A stretch of 64,000 nt of DNA from Phaeodactylum tricornutum CCAP 1055/1. Its lineage: Eukaryota; Bacillariophyta; Bacillariophyceae; Surirellales; Neidiaceae. Shown here in pieces: positions 52,276 to 61,212 of this stretch (its first letter is position 1; each line of letters opens with the position of its first letter). Under the pieces are notes generated by a model. The model was given only the letters and a program-made list of their open reading frames with translations. It did no database searches and was not told the DNA's origin. The stretch lies in the NCBI RefSeq assembly GCF_000150955.2, contig NC_011678.1, forward strand, positions 205,518-269,517, in the 5' to 3' direction. The position numbers and the translations under genes are program-made.

Positions 52276-53622
52276 TCATCTGTATGGGTTCGTCTGATTG
52301 GGTGCTTTGGCCCACCAAGGTATCCCGTTCTCGTCCTCTTCCACTTCGATATCTATATCCAATTCGTACACTGCTTCCGGCTTGACCACCTTGGTACGAT
52401 TCCGTTTATCTTCAATCAATACCGAACGACGACCAAATCTATGTAGATTGTTGCCGCGTAAACTTTTCGGGCGAATGGCGTGTCCGTTAGCCTTGGCTAT
52501 GGCTGCCTCTACACGATATTCCACAGCCTTCTTGACGGCCTTCAGCTCGCTTACGAAACGATCCGTACTCATGCACAAGGCCCCGGCATTCTGCCCCGCC
52601 AGGCGAATCATGGCGTCATCTGTGGCAACAATGAAAGAGCCCGTCAATTCGCCATGTGTCAAATTCTTGGCGCGGGCGCATCGCGATTCGATATAGCTGT
52701 CGGCCTCAATACCTACGCCGGTAAAGACTACACGGACTCCGTGCTTGGAAACGGATGCCCGGGTGATCTTGTCCATTCCCGTCGGCGTATTGCTGTTGCC
52801 CGGTCCATGACCAAGCGGTCCAACCGTAGAGCGTCTAGTACCGTCAAAGACGCACTCTATCCGCCAGCCCTTGAGCGATCGCAAATTTTCCAAATCGTCC
52901 GTCAATAGTTGACGGGCCTTTTGCGGATCCCCCTTGACCATGTGTTTTTTCAATCTCGACCATTTGTATATGACGTTGTAGCCATCGACAATGACAAGCG
53001 GAGCGGTGGAAGTCCGGTTCAAAATCACGTCCCAATTGGGATCCTGACCTTTGCGCCGACGTTCTTCGGCTTTTTGTACAATTTCTTCCTCGTCCCAGGA
53101 TCGTCGGTAGGCAGTGCGCTGGACACGCGTTTGTCGAAAGCCCGGACTGGACTGGCGCGAAGCTTGTTTGTTGAGTTGCGCCATGCGGATTTGGTGACGC
53201 ACGGGGACGTTGATATTATTGGTGACGCGGAGGGGTTCGGGGTTGTGGGCGGGTGCCCTCGAGCTGTCGGTGTCACCGGACGTCGATGTGGGAGTCGTTT
53301 TCTTTTTGCGCTTTTTGCTCTTGCCGTCACCTTTTCCCATCCAGAGAGTAACCACTCTTCGCTGAAATGGCTGCCGATGATATGACGGGGAAGCACCCGT
53401 GTATGAGCTTTCCACGCAGTTCCACTTTCGGAAAACTACGTGCGAAGTGATAAACCTTCGACAAGGCACGAGCGTAAAGCTGTTTCGCGCATCTGGCACC
53501 AATTGTATTCTTATATAAAGTCGTGTTTTGTGTTTGTGTGGCACGACGAACGCGTCAACTCTACCCCATAACAAATGCGTACTAACAAGGCAAAGCAGCA
53601 CGCAGTAGAGCGAAGACAGCAT
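52276..53622 (-). CDS. YacP/Rae1-like NYN-domain endoribonuclease, plastid-targeted
   Basis: 448 aa from ATG 53622; two in-frame ATGs further upstream (53766, 53730) would bury the signal peptide. MLSSLYCVLLCLVSTHLLWGRVDAFVVP is a signal peptide with a DAFVVP plastid motif. A Lys-rich linker (KSKKRKKK) and a charged helix precede the NYN domain (about 208-375): LVIVDGYNVIYKW (first acidic metal ligand), LENLRSLKGWRIECVFDG, VVFTGVGIEADSYIESR and FIVATDDAMIRLAGQ (second acidic cluster). Bacterial YacP/Rae1 cleaves mRNA at the ribosome in a translation-dependent way, so a plastid mRNA decay role is plausible. The C-terminal extension (WWAKAPNQTNPYR) seems diatom- or plastid-specific. Confidence 0.83.
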   Translation of the reverse strand: MLSSLYCVLLCLVSTHLLWGRVDAFVVPHKHKTRLYIRIQLVPDARNSFTLVPCRRFITSHVVFRKWNCVESSYTGASPSYHRQPFQRRVVTLWMGKGDGKSKKRKKKTTPTSTSGDTDSSRAPAHNPEPLRVTNNINVPVRHQIRMAQLNKQASRQSSPGFRQTRVQRTAYRRSWDEEEIVQKAEERRRKGQDPNWDVILNRTSTAPLVIVDGYNVIYKWSRLKKHMVKGDPQKARQLLTDDLENLRSLKGWRIECVFDGTRRSTVGPLGHGPGNSNTPTGMDKITRASVSKHGVRVVFTGVGIEADSYIESRCARAKNLTHGELTGSFIVATDDAMIRLAGQNAGALCMSTDRFVSELKAVKKAVEYRVEAAIAKANGHAIRPKSLRGNNLHRFGRRSVLIEDKRNRTKVVKPEAVYELDIDIEVEEDENGIPWWAKAPNQTNPYR

Positions 53623-53867
53623 TGTGTTGGTTCGTTGTTTCTGCAGGTCCACGAACAAATTGCCTCTTAATCGCTCAGCGCGGCTTTTCCGATGACCGCT
53701 ACCGCTCGACTTGATTCTGCCCGCGCTCATGGTAACAAATTCAAAGCTTTCATTGACTGAAACCACCTATCGGAGATCGAGTGTCGTCACTGACGACGAG
53801 TCTATCGACCCCCTGCCCGTCGTCATGGTCAGACAGAAAAGGCCCCAGAAGTGGAGGTTGGAGGGGA

Positions 53868-53884
53868 GGGGGGGGGGGGGGGGG
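53868..53884 (+). repeat. Homopolymer of 17 G
   Basis: An uninterrupted G run preceded by GGAGGGGA. On the minus strand, the sense of the NYN gene, it is poly-C about 250 nt before the ATG. Such runs can form G-quadruplexes and are prone to length errors. Confidence 0.9.
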
Positions 53885-54215
53885 CTCTGACGTTGTCGTC
53901 ACGCACCGATCCGATCATACGCGAACTTTGTGAGTCAGGGTGCCGGCTTCCACATGAAAACGCTGATGCAGATCAGTAGATTTAAATGTAAATTATATTT
54001 AAACTTAAATTTGTGAAAGCATATATCTACCTATGCAATCTGGAGCTCGCTGTCAAAACAATCGTGATGTCCATTGTACAGTCTAGTAGCTCTGATAGCG
54101 ACAAAGGCCAATAAGAGCTATAGATCAAATTCTTCTTTACAGTTAGTTCCTAAAATCCAAACAAAATACAATACAAGAACGTTGCTGAAAGTCCACAAAG
54201 TGTGCGGCCGGAATC

Positions 54216-54220
54216 AAAAA
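54216..54220 (-). terminator. Pol III T-run after tRNA-Met
   Basis: Reads TTTTT on the minus strand, six bases beyond the 3' end of the tRNA. This is the usual RNA polymerase III stop. Confidence 0.75.
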
Positions 54221-54226
54221 GAATGG

Positions 54227-54313
54227 TGCCCCCTGACAGGATCGAACTGCCGACCTTTCGCTGTCTTTCTTTTGGTTATGAGACGAACGCTCTACCTACT
54301 GAGCTAAAGGGGC
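54227..54313 (-). tRNA. trnM-CAT: Elongator tRNA-Met (CAT) with a 14-nt intron
   Basis: On the minus strand the sequence begins GCCCCTTTAGCTCAG and folds as a full cloverleaf. The acceptor stem is GCCCCTT/AGGGGGC with discriminator A. The D arm is GCTCAGTAGGTAGAGC, the anticodon stem TTCGT/GCGAA with loop CTCATA-A, and the T arm GGCAG-TTCGATC-CTGTC. The intron (ACCAAAAGAAAGAC) lies between positions 37 and 38, the canonical site. The G1-C72 pair and the T-loop argue for elongator rather than initiator Met. The mature length without the intron is 73 nt. Confidence 0.95.
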
Positions 54314-54713
54314 TACCAATTTCAGACTGACTGTAGGGCTCATTAGATAGTATATAATCTACTTTTTGTTGATAACAAAATACTAGAAAAATTGGTAGTA
54401 TGGCAGAGGATGAGAGAATTCACGAGTAAGAATCATACGAAAGGATGTTTTGTACCATGGTGGAGACCGCTTTGCAATTTCACTCTTCGCGATAACCCCG
54501 TTGCACCGTCCCAAATTATAGATGATGCTTAAGATCGAGACTTTGCTGGGAGGAAGGAAGCGTCCTGCTGACAGAAATGTCGCTTCATTGGGAACACTTG
54601 CGGAAGAAGAATCGAGACTAGTGACACGTGTTTTCGATGAGGCGCCTGTCGGACATCATCAGGGCCGACGGAGGCGAAGGATATCAACAAGTACATCCTT
54701 CTCTCACTCTCGG
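54314..54713. other. Upstream region of the cis-prenyltransferase gene
   Basis: From 54522 the enzyme frame is already open with an ATG, adding 64 basic residues before the signal peptide. It is treated as leader here, but could be an alternative N-terminus. Confidence 0.45.
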
Positions 54714-55670
54714 ATGATCATAGGCCTAGCGTCGCTCCTCCTTTTCACAATCTTCCAAAAGGAACAAGCATCAGCCTTCGTACCGTCACCAACGAGAAGC
54801 CCCTTTCATGTCCTGGCGCCTGCGTGCCGATGGCGCCTTCCTTTTGCAACGAACGTCGAATTTCGACGTATGCGTCGAAATCGAGCACATCCGAACGGAA
54901 ATACCAACGAAAGCGGATCCCCGGTCAATCTTCCACGGCACGTGGCATTTGTTTGTGACGGCAACTCACGTTGGGCCGCGGCTCACAACCTGCCCTCGTC
55001 GGCCGGACACATCGCCGGAGCCGATCGCCTCATCCACGTACTGGATGGTTTACGAGATCGACGAGTTCAATACTGTACTATGTATGGATTTTCGACGGAA
55101 AACTGGAAACGACCAGCACACGAAGTCCGCGACATTTTGAACGTCATGGAAACTACGGCCCGGCGGTTTTACAACCGAGCCCTCGAAGAGAATGTTTGTG
55201 TTCGACTGTTGGGTGATTTGGATGATAAGCGACTTCCGAAAGGACTTACTACGTTGCTTCGTAAGTTGGAACAGGACACTGCTAGGAAGGACGGCGAAGA
55301 CAAGTTCACGCTTTGTGTCGCTCTGAACTACGGCGGCCGCCAAGATATTTTGAATGCCAGCCGACGGCTCGTAGAAGCGGTGGACGATGCCAACACCGAA
55401 TTTACTATCGCAGATATCGACGAAGATGCTTTCTGCTCCTTTTTGAGCACGGTGGGAATACCAGATCCCGACCTGATTGTCAGAACCAGTGGGGAGTCTC
55501 GTCTTTCCAACTTTTTGCTTTGGAATGCGGCCTATGCCGAGCTCTACTTTACCACCGTCCTCTGGCCCGATTTTGACGAGACGGCACTGGATGATGCTCT
55601 CGAATGGTATGCGCAACGGAAAAGAAGGTTCGGGGCACGGATAGTGGAAGCGTCCCCGACGATTAAATAA
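54714..55670 (+). CDS. cis-Prenyltransferase (undecaprenyl/dehydrodolichyl diphosphate synthase family), plastid
   Basis: 318 aa from ATG 54714, whose product starts MIIGLASLLLFTIFQKEQASAFVP, a signal peptide with a canonical ASAFVP plastid motif. The catalytic domain begins PRHVAFVCDGNSRWA (metal Asp of region I). GHIAGADRLIHVLDG, CTMYGFSTENWKRP, LCVALNYGGRQDIL and DLIVRTSGESRLSNFLLWNAAYAELYF (conserved region V) follow. All key residues of UppS are present. The product is a Z-polyisoprenoid; a plastid role in polyprenol synthesis is likely. An alternative start at 54522 would add a Arg-rich extension (GRRRRRIS) and hide the signal peptide, which could give a cytosolic or ER form. Confidence 0.9.
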   Translation: MIIGLASLLLFTIFQKEQASAFVPSPTRSPFHVLAPACRWRLPFATNVEFRRMRRNRAHPNGNTNESGSPVNLPRHVAFVCDGNSRWAAAHNLPSSAGHIAGADRLIHVLDGLRDRRVQYCTMYGFSTENWKRPAHEVRDILNVMETTARRFYNRALEENVCVRLLGDLDDKRLPKGLTTLLRKLEQDTARKDGEDKFTLCVALNYGGRQDILNASRRLVEAVDDANTEFTIADIDEDAFCSFLSTVGIPDPDLIVRTSGESRLSNFLLWNAAYAELYFTTVLWPDFDETALDDALEWYAQRKRRFGARIVEASPTIK

Positions 55671-56631
55671 CTCATTTGTTCAAAAAGAAACTTGGTCCAT
55701 TGAACTTCCAATGGAGCAGCGCTTTGAAGTTTGCAGGCGCTGGCGTATAACGCTCCTGAAGAGCCACGTTTAACAGCAAAGGACCATTTCAAATTGGATG
55801 TAGAAGCATTTTTGCTGGCGCTCTAAATGGATTTAATCTTGTCTAATATAGCTGTGGTTTATGTTAGTACGAGGCAATGAGATGCTTGCCAACTTCAACT
55901 GGTATGCGTTCGGTTTTCGCCCACAAAGTAGTTTCAGCGAATACATCCAAGTACGGTATCGACAAAGCCACTTCATGTAAGTAATCGGATGAATGAACGC
56001 ATAGCTACAGGTCCGCATCGGTCAATATTAGTAAAAAACGCCTGCCCGTGCACGCTTCTTTTGTGCTGTAAGTAGTAGTATTCACCGAAGCAGCCTTAAC
56101 TAAGAGATATAAACGAGGAAATAGCTGCTGTATGCAGGATACACTGTCACAAATTGCCATACGACCCGTTGACCATGCAGACCTCGGATTAGATAGCTAG
56201 TGTAACTTTCTGGTCAACCGTACAACACACGACATAACCTCGCATCGTGAACGATATCCGCACATGCGCCCTTGGGTAACTGAGCAGACAAGTACAAGTC
56301 TCCGTCAGAAAGTGTAACTACTAAACACCTGAATGCCAGTTCTGGAATAGATCACGAAGTGTTTTCATCGAGATCAGGTTTGCTGTATGCAGGAAGGAAT
56401 GCTACCCGGTAACCATGCAGGTCTGGAATCGGCCCCGCTTAATTCGTAGGACATGGACGCACGAAAATCCTTTTATGACGTTCATCTTTCTAAGAAAGGT
56501 CACATCCTACTTTCATCAATAAATAGGCATAGTAGAGTATTGAACAGAGGTCCAAATGCTAAAGTAGGATCACATTTACAAAGATGAGCTCACACTAGAT
56601 GGATAGCTAAGTAAATTGCCGATCCAAGCGT
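55671..56631. other. Intergenic region, no supported gene
   Basis: 960 nt between the cis-prenyltransferase and TPR genes. Short related segments, GCTGTATGCAGGA followed by CCATGCAG, occur at about 56128-56185 and 56382-56425. The duplication is weak and no function is assigned. Confidence 0.45.
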
Positions 56632-57402
56632 CTAAAGGGATTCTCTCCGTCCCAAATGAGATTCTCTTTCTTCGTCGACAGAACACAGCTTCTGGGAAGC
56701 TCGTCGGAACGGAAGACTGCACCAAGACGCTTCCGAAACCCTGTACTTAGAGGCATAGTGCGCCGTTGCCGATCTAGCGTCCACCACGCAAGGGTGATCC
56801 TTGCGAACATTGACTTTTTCATACACCTTCAAGGCTTTTTCCAACAAATTCTTCGCTTCTAGATGATTGGCCAGCTCACCATAGGCCTTACCTAGCCGGT
56901 GTAAAGTGACGGCTAGCTCTTCCTCCGGAATATTGTCCGCGGACGCAGCCATCCAGAGCGCCTTCATGTAGGATTGAATCGCAGATGAGTACTTCTTTTG
57001 TTCAGCACTCAGCAGTCCTATCAATGAATGGACTTCAAAAACAACAAGAGCAGGAAGTGTAGAAGAAGAACTCAAAAATGCTTCCAGCACATTCATGATA
57101 TTATATAGATCATCATTTCTGAGTATTCGATCCTGCCGGCTTCGGTGAGTAATCGCGTCGCATTCAGAGATGGCCATGCTCGCCAAGTCCTCATCGTCCG
57201 TGTATTTTGCCACTACAGATCGAAGTACTACCTGAAGTCGATCCAGATTAAGACCCAGGCTGAGAGACGATGCGCCCTTCCGTGTCGTCCCACTAAGTCG
57301 TCGAAACGAAGTCGACTGCTGTGTCTTCTTCATTACCATCTTGTACGAAGTATCAAAAGAGCTTGTTCGTTCCAAGGCTCGGGATTCGATTCGGCTCATC
57401 AT
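56632..57402 (-). CDS. Small TPR-repeat protein (kinesin-light-chain-like repeats)
   Basis: 256 aa from an ATG at 57402 (the frame is open upstream only via non-ATG codons; a second ATG follows directly at 57399). The N-terminal ~50 residues are Ser/Thr-rich and basic. Helical repeats follow: FEVHSLIGLLSAEQKKYSSAIQSYMKALWMAAS and LAVTLHRLGKAYGELANHLEAKNLLEKALKVYEKV match the TPR pattern of paired helices with the small residue/Gly, Ala and Pro-less spacing. The C-terminal end has no further clear repeat. TPRs mediate protein-protein contacts; the partner is unknown. Confidence 0.6.
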   Translation of the reverse strand: MMSRIESRALERTSSFDTSYKMVMKKTQQSTSFRRLSGTTRKGASSLSLGLNLDRLQVVLRSVVAKYTDDEDLASMAISECDAITHRSRQDRILRNDDLYNIMNVLEAFLSSSSTLPALVVFEVHSLIGLLSAEQKKYSSAIQSYMKALWMAASADNIPEEELAVTLHRLGKAYGELANHLEAKNLLEKALKVYEKVNVRKDHPCVVDARSATAHYASKYRVSEASWCSLPFRRASQKLCSVDEERESHLGRRESL

Positions 57403-58524
57403 GAGAAATTCTGACAGGATGTTGTCGTGTTGTGGATTATTGTCGCTACTTGGTATTTTTTCGATCACCAGGACACGCTTCAGTTTATAGAAACTGTGAA
57501 CTTCCTTGAAGCAAGAAAGGCACAGCTCCAATGCTTTCTCGCAAGTAGGAGAGGTCCTCACGTACAAATGGGCCCCTTCCTTCGAAGAACGGATGGAACT
57601 ACATGTGCTCTATACAAAAAGAGGCGCTCCCACAACCTGGTGGCTGTCCAGTTTGAATACTGCACAGCCCCTCCTTACTTATACATTTTCACACAAATGA
57701 CTTCTAAACTGCACAGATTCCCTACTTCCTACAGAAATAGAGGAAAAGGAAAGCCATCCAAAACAGCATTATTTATTAACGCTTGAGTAAAAACTCATTT
57801 ACATGGTTGGACAGCAAGAGTCATTTTGTTATTGAAAGAGAGGGGCAAATTGCATTTATCTTATGTACTTGTGGAATTTAGTTTCTTACAAATTATTGTT
57901 TGCTTCAGATCTTGCATAGCCTAAGCAATGCATCGCCTTGAAACTGACAATTTGCGTCGTCAGAATTTGGAACGAATACTTACTGCATATAAGATAAATG
58001 TAGGTTTAGCATAATAATGAGGCGCGATGGGTTTGTCTCCTTACTGATTCTTGTTTTTGGGAGAAGTCGTGAACTCTCGAAGACACAGGACTCGTTTCTC
58101 GGATGGGCCTTTTCATCAGTCAACCTTTGCAATCCCACCAAATGCTATCTCGCACCATGGGCCTTTTGACAAAACCCTATGAAAAAATTTCGGCTACAAA
58201 GTCGATGCAAGGCTGCATTTGTACGTGCTTTGAAAAGGATGAATGACTTTGGATCGTTTTGGAATCTGCACTGCGACTAACGTCCGAGAAGTTCCCTATT
58301 AGTAATTAGGGACAACTAACGCACTGACGCGAGAGATGTTTGTCTGGGTCGAGACGATACTCCATGCCGTTTCCGTCCCGTGATCCTACTAGACTGTTCG
58401 CAACCAACCACCACTACAAGAATCTCCTGTATTGGTACTGATACAATCAAATTGCTCGTTAGCGTACGAGCACGCGTTAAGGACGAGGCAAAGAGGCTAC
58501 GGTGAGGCGGACAACAATCGTACC
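57403..58524. other. Intergenic region, no supported gene
   Basis: 1.1 kb, AT-rich in the middle. ORFs near 57427-57786 and 58316-58555 show no motif; the latter translates a CCA/GGT-rich repeat near the end of the neighbouring gene. Confidence 0.45.
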
Positions 58525-59557
58525 CTACCCACCACCACCACCACCTTTGAGCCAATTTTTCGCGGTAGCCTTGGGTTGGATCCCTTGCAGATTGTTGCCG
58601 GACTGAATCATGGTTTCGGCCGCGTAGGCCATACGCTGCCCGGCCAGTTCCGCTGCCGCTTGCGCTTCTTCATGCTGGAGCTTCTTATCACTTTCGTCTA
58701 CGAGAGACTTCAAAAACAGAGACAGTCCTTCCAGACATGTTCCTGCCGCCACTAGGTGGACGCCAACTGCTTCCACGGACTGTCGTTGCATAATAGCAGC
58801 ACCCGCCGCCTCCAAACGTGTCCCGCACGTTTCGAAATAAACAGTGGCCTCCTCTGACAGCAAATTACGACGAAGTGTTCAAAAGACGAGTCCCATCCAG
58901 AAAGTGGAAAGCAGAACGACCCGTTTACATTACAAACGGTCAGAATATCGTGCGGAATGAATATACACCAGTCCCCATTTTTTTTCTAGATCCCTTCCAC
59001 GTACCAACTTTATCCGCCAGTGTTTCCCATTCGTCCACTCGTGCTTCGGCGGCGGCTTGTTGCATTTTCCCGACACCTTCCGTGAGACAGGTGCCGGCTT
59101 CGCGGAGTTCGTCGCAGACGAGTTCGGTACCGGTTTTGAAGCGACACGAGGCGGCGGCTTGCGCGACGGAATCACCGGCATTGCGCAGTTGTGCACCGGC
59201 AGCCGACAGAGCCCCGCCGTACAAATCCACCGCCGTCGTCCACTCGATCAGGACTTCTCCGGAACGCGCCAGCGCCTTGCCCGCGTCCATCAAGGGCACC
59301 GCGGCGGGCTTGAACGAAAACAACGCAGTTGTTGTTGTTGCTGGTGAGGAGTGTGTGATTGCCCATGGTGATGTTACTAGAATAGAGTCCCGTACGGACT
59401 GTGAGTATTTGACAAAGAGAACCCGAGGCAGTGGACCGAGCGCTCGACAATGGAACCGTCGATTGACCGAAGAAAAAGCCTGGGTGGTCCAGATGCTGGA
59501 CCAGAGCAACAAGCAAGAGAGCACTAATGATACGAGTAGACCATTATATGGAGGCAT
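58525..59557 (-). CDS. Plastid-targeted helical-repeat protein of unknown function, one intron
   Basis: Minus-strand exons 59557-59005 and 58853-58525 (intron 151 nt, GTACGT...TGTCAG) join in frame to 293 aa; the junction reads LADKVEEATVY. The presequence, VSLVLSCLLLWSSIWTTQAFSS, has a QAF-type plastid cleavage site. The mature protein is built of amphipathic helices with a recurring G-x3-L-x2-AG spacing (GKALARSGEVL, GGALSAAGAQLRNAG, REAGTCLTEG, CGTRLEAAGAA, GVHLVAAGTCLEG, AETMIQSGNNLQG), at least six copies about 25-40 residues apart. It ends in a WLKGGGGGG tail. No named family is recognised. The repeats resemble coiled or apolipoprotein-like helices that could pack on membranes, which is inference. 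Confidence 0.72.
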
Positions 59558-60102
59558 CCTTGGATGGAAATTGGGACCAATCCAGACCAGTCCAGTAGCT
59601 AGCCAGGATTACACTGGTACAAATCAATACCTGCAGATATAGTTCCAACGAGCAACAACCAACGGCATCAACGGTACCACCGACTATTTCCATCTCGGAA
59701 GAGTCGCTTCCGCTTATTGTCTATTGCGAGAATCGTGTGTTTCTGACGTTGGTGGAGGGACAGACGGAAGAACTGTGCTGTCCGGTTTCGTGTTTGTGTC
59801 GTAGCTACGTCACTTCGTTATTTTTCCGGGTTATGTTTCCGAAGGTTCAACCTGGAAGACGGACAAGTGAGAAGGCCCGGAAGATCGAGCGCTGCGCATC
59901 GGACGACCATGAGCGAGGGAGAAATGGGGACAACCCTTTGTGTATACACGCACAGTCATATCCTTGTATTTTCGTGTCGTAGCTGCGCTTTTCTCTAAAG
60001 ACCCACCCCCGTTACCGATAAATCCAGAGACTCGTTGCGTATCGTTAGAAGAGTACCCTTTGCCTCGCTTACTTCCTTCCTTCCAAACAACTACTGCTCA
60101 CC
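59558..60102. promoter_or_regulatory. Divergent promoter region, helical-repeat protein / FKBP
   Basis: 545 nt between start codons. Contains the CACAGTCA octamer at 59951-59958, about 150 nt before the FKBP ATG. Confidence 0.45.
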
Positions 60103-61071
60103 ATGCGATGCACCTTTTTCCTTGAGGTCGGAATGGAGGGTCTGTTACTTCTACTACTTCTTCTACCACTAACTTCTCTCACACACGGATTCCACTCGCC
60201 GATCCCCACCACACAATCGCCAATCCACCGCTATTGGCAATCCCGTAGTTTCGATCGCGTCCCCACCACGGCACGATTCTCCGCCACAACGGCTACCGAG
60301 ACGTTACCGGAAGGTCTCCTCAAAACAGTCGTACAACCCGGGCAAGGCCAACGCGTCAATCTCGGTGACATTGCCACCATCAAGTACAGTTGTTATATAA
60401 TTCCGGAAGACGATTCGACGACGGTTCCCTTCGCACGCGCCTTATCCCAAAAAGTCGTCGTCGGCGACGGTTCCATGATTGTGGGTTGGGAAAAGGCCTT
60501 GCGGAGTATGCGGGTGGGTGAGCGCAGTATCGTGCGGATTACTGATCCGCAGCTCGGGTACGGCGCCCAGGGAGTAGTCCCCGTCGTCCCGCCCAACGCC
60601 GTCCTCGAACTCGATTTAAACGTCCTCGACGTTCAACCCGCCACGACCAATATCGATTTCGATACCCTCGCCATGGCGGATACCACGCCACGGACCGCGT
60701 CCGAGATTTCCGCCGCCTTTGAAGCGCGCCAAGCCGCCCGTGGTGAAGTCGTTGAGTTGGAAGGACTCGAATATTGGATTGCCAAGGCACGGAACTTTTA
60801 CTTTTTTGGTCTCTTCGAGGGAGAAACGGGAGAACGGGCGCCCTGGTTTCTGCGACCCAGTATTACCTTTCCCCTCGCCTTTCTGATCGTCGGTGCGGCC
60901 TTTTACGTGAGCTTTATTGGTGGGGCCATTAGTGAACGCGGCGCTCAAATCAAGGACGAACTGGACGAGATTATTCTCAGTAGCAACGTGCTCTGGAACA
61001 CTCCGACGACGTCCTGGACGGTGGCGGTGAACGATATTTTGGGCACGGTACCGACGGACACTCTAATGTAA
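60103..61071 (+). CDS. Plastid FKBP-type peptidyl-prolyl isomerase with a membrane helix
   Basis: 322 aa from ATG 60103; a second ATG at 60133 starts exactly before a poly-Leu signal peptide (MEGLLLLLLLLPLTSLTHGF) and may be the real start. A Ser/Arg-rich transit-like region follows. The FKBP domain (about 72-177) has QRVNLGDIATIKYSCYI, VVVGDGSMIVGWEKALRSMRVGERSIVRI, GYGAQGVVPVVPPNAVLELDLNVLDV, all in family order. Several drug- and substrate-binding aromatics are altered (for example the FD of the YxGxxxDG strand is absent), so isomerase activity may be reduced. After the domain come a charged helix and one transmembrane segment (FPLAFLIVGAAFYVSFIGGAI). It probably assists folding or assembly at a thylakoid membrane. 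Confidence 0.85.
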   Translation: MRCTFFLEVGMEGLLLLLLLLPLTSLTHGFHSPIPTTQSPIHRYWQSRSFDRVPTTARFSATTATETLPEGLLKTVVQPGQGQRVNLGDIATIKYSCYIIPEDDSTTVPFARALSQKVVVGDGSMIVGWEKALRSMRVGERSIVRITDPQLGYGAQGVVPVVPPNAVLELDLNVLDVQPATTNIDFDTLAMADTTPRTASEISAAFEARQAARGEVVELEGLEYWIAKARNFYFFGLFEGETGERAPWFLRPSITFPLAFLIVGAAFYVSFIGGAISERGAQIKDELDEIILSSNVLWNTPTTSWTVAVNDILGTVPTDTLM

Positions 61072-61189
61072 CGAATACCGCGTGCAAAGGTCTTTTTTTG
61101 GTCTTTACTTTCTCGTTACCATGTATAATAGCGACGATCCTCGCTCGCGTTTTTCGCCACTATTCTGTCCCGCCGACTCCACCAACACA

Positions 61190-61212
61190 CGTGTGTGTGC
61201 GTGTGTGTGTCT
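61190..61212. repeat. (GT)n microsatellite
   Basis: GTGTGTGTGCGTGTGTGTGT in the 3' UTR shared by the convergent FKBP and MPP genes. Confidence 0.8.

Noticed and set aside
56118-56436. Possible degenerate repeat in the intergenic region before the TPR gene
   Set aside because: Shared words (GCTGTATGCAGG, CCATGCAG) are short and the spacing is inconsistent, so no repeat unit can be defined.
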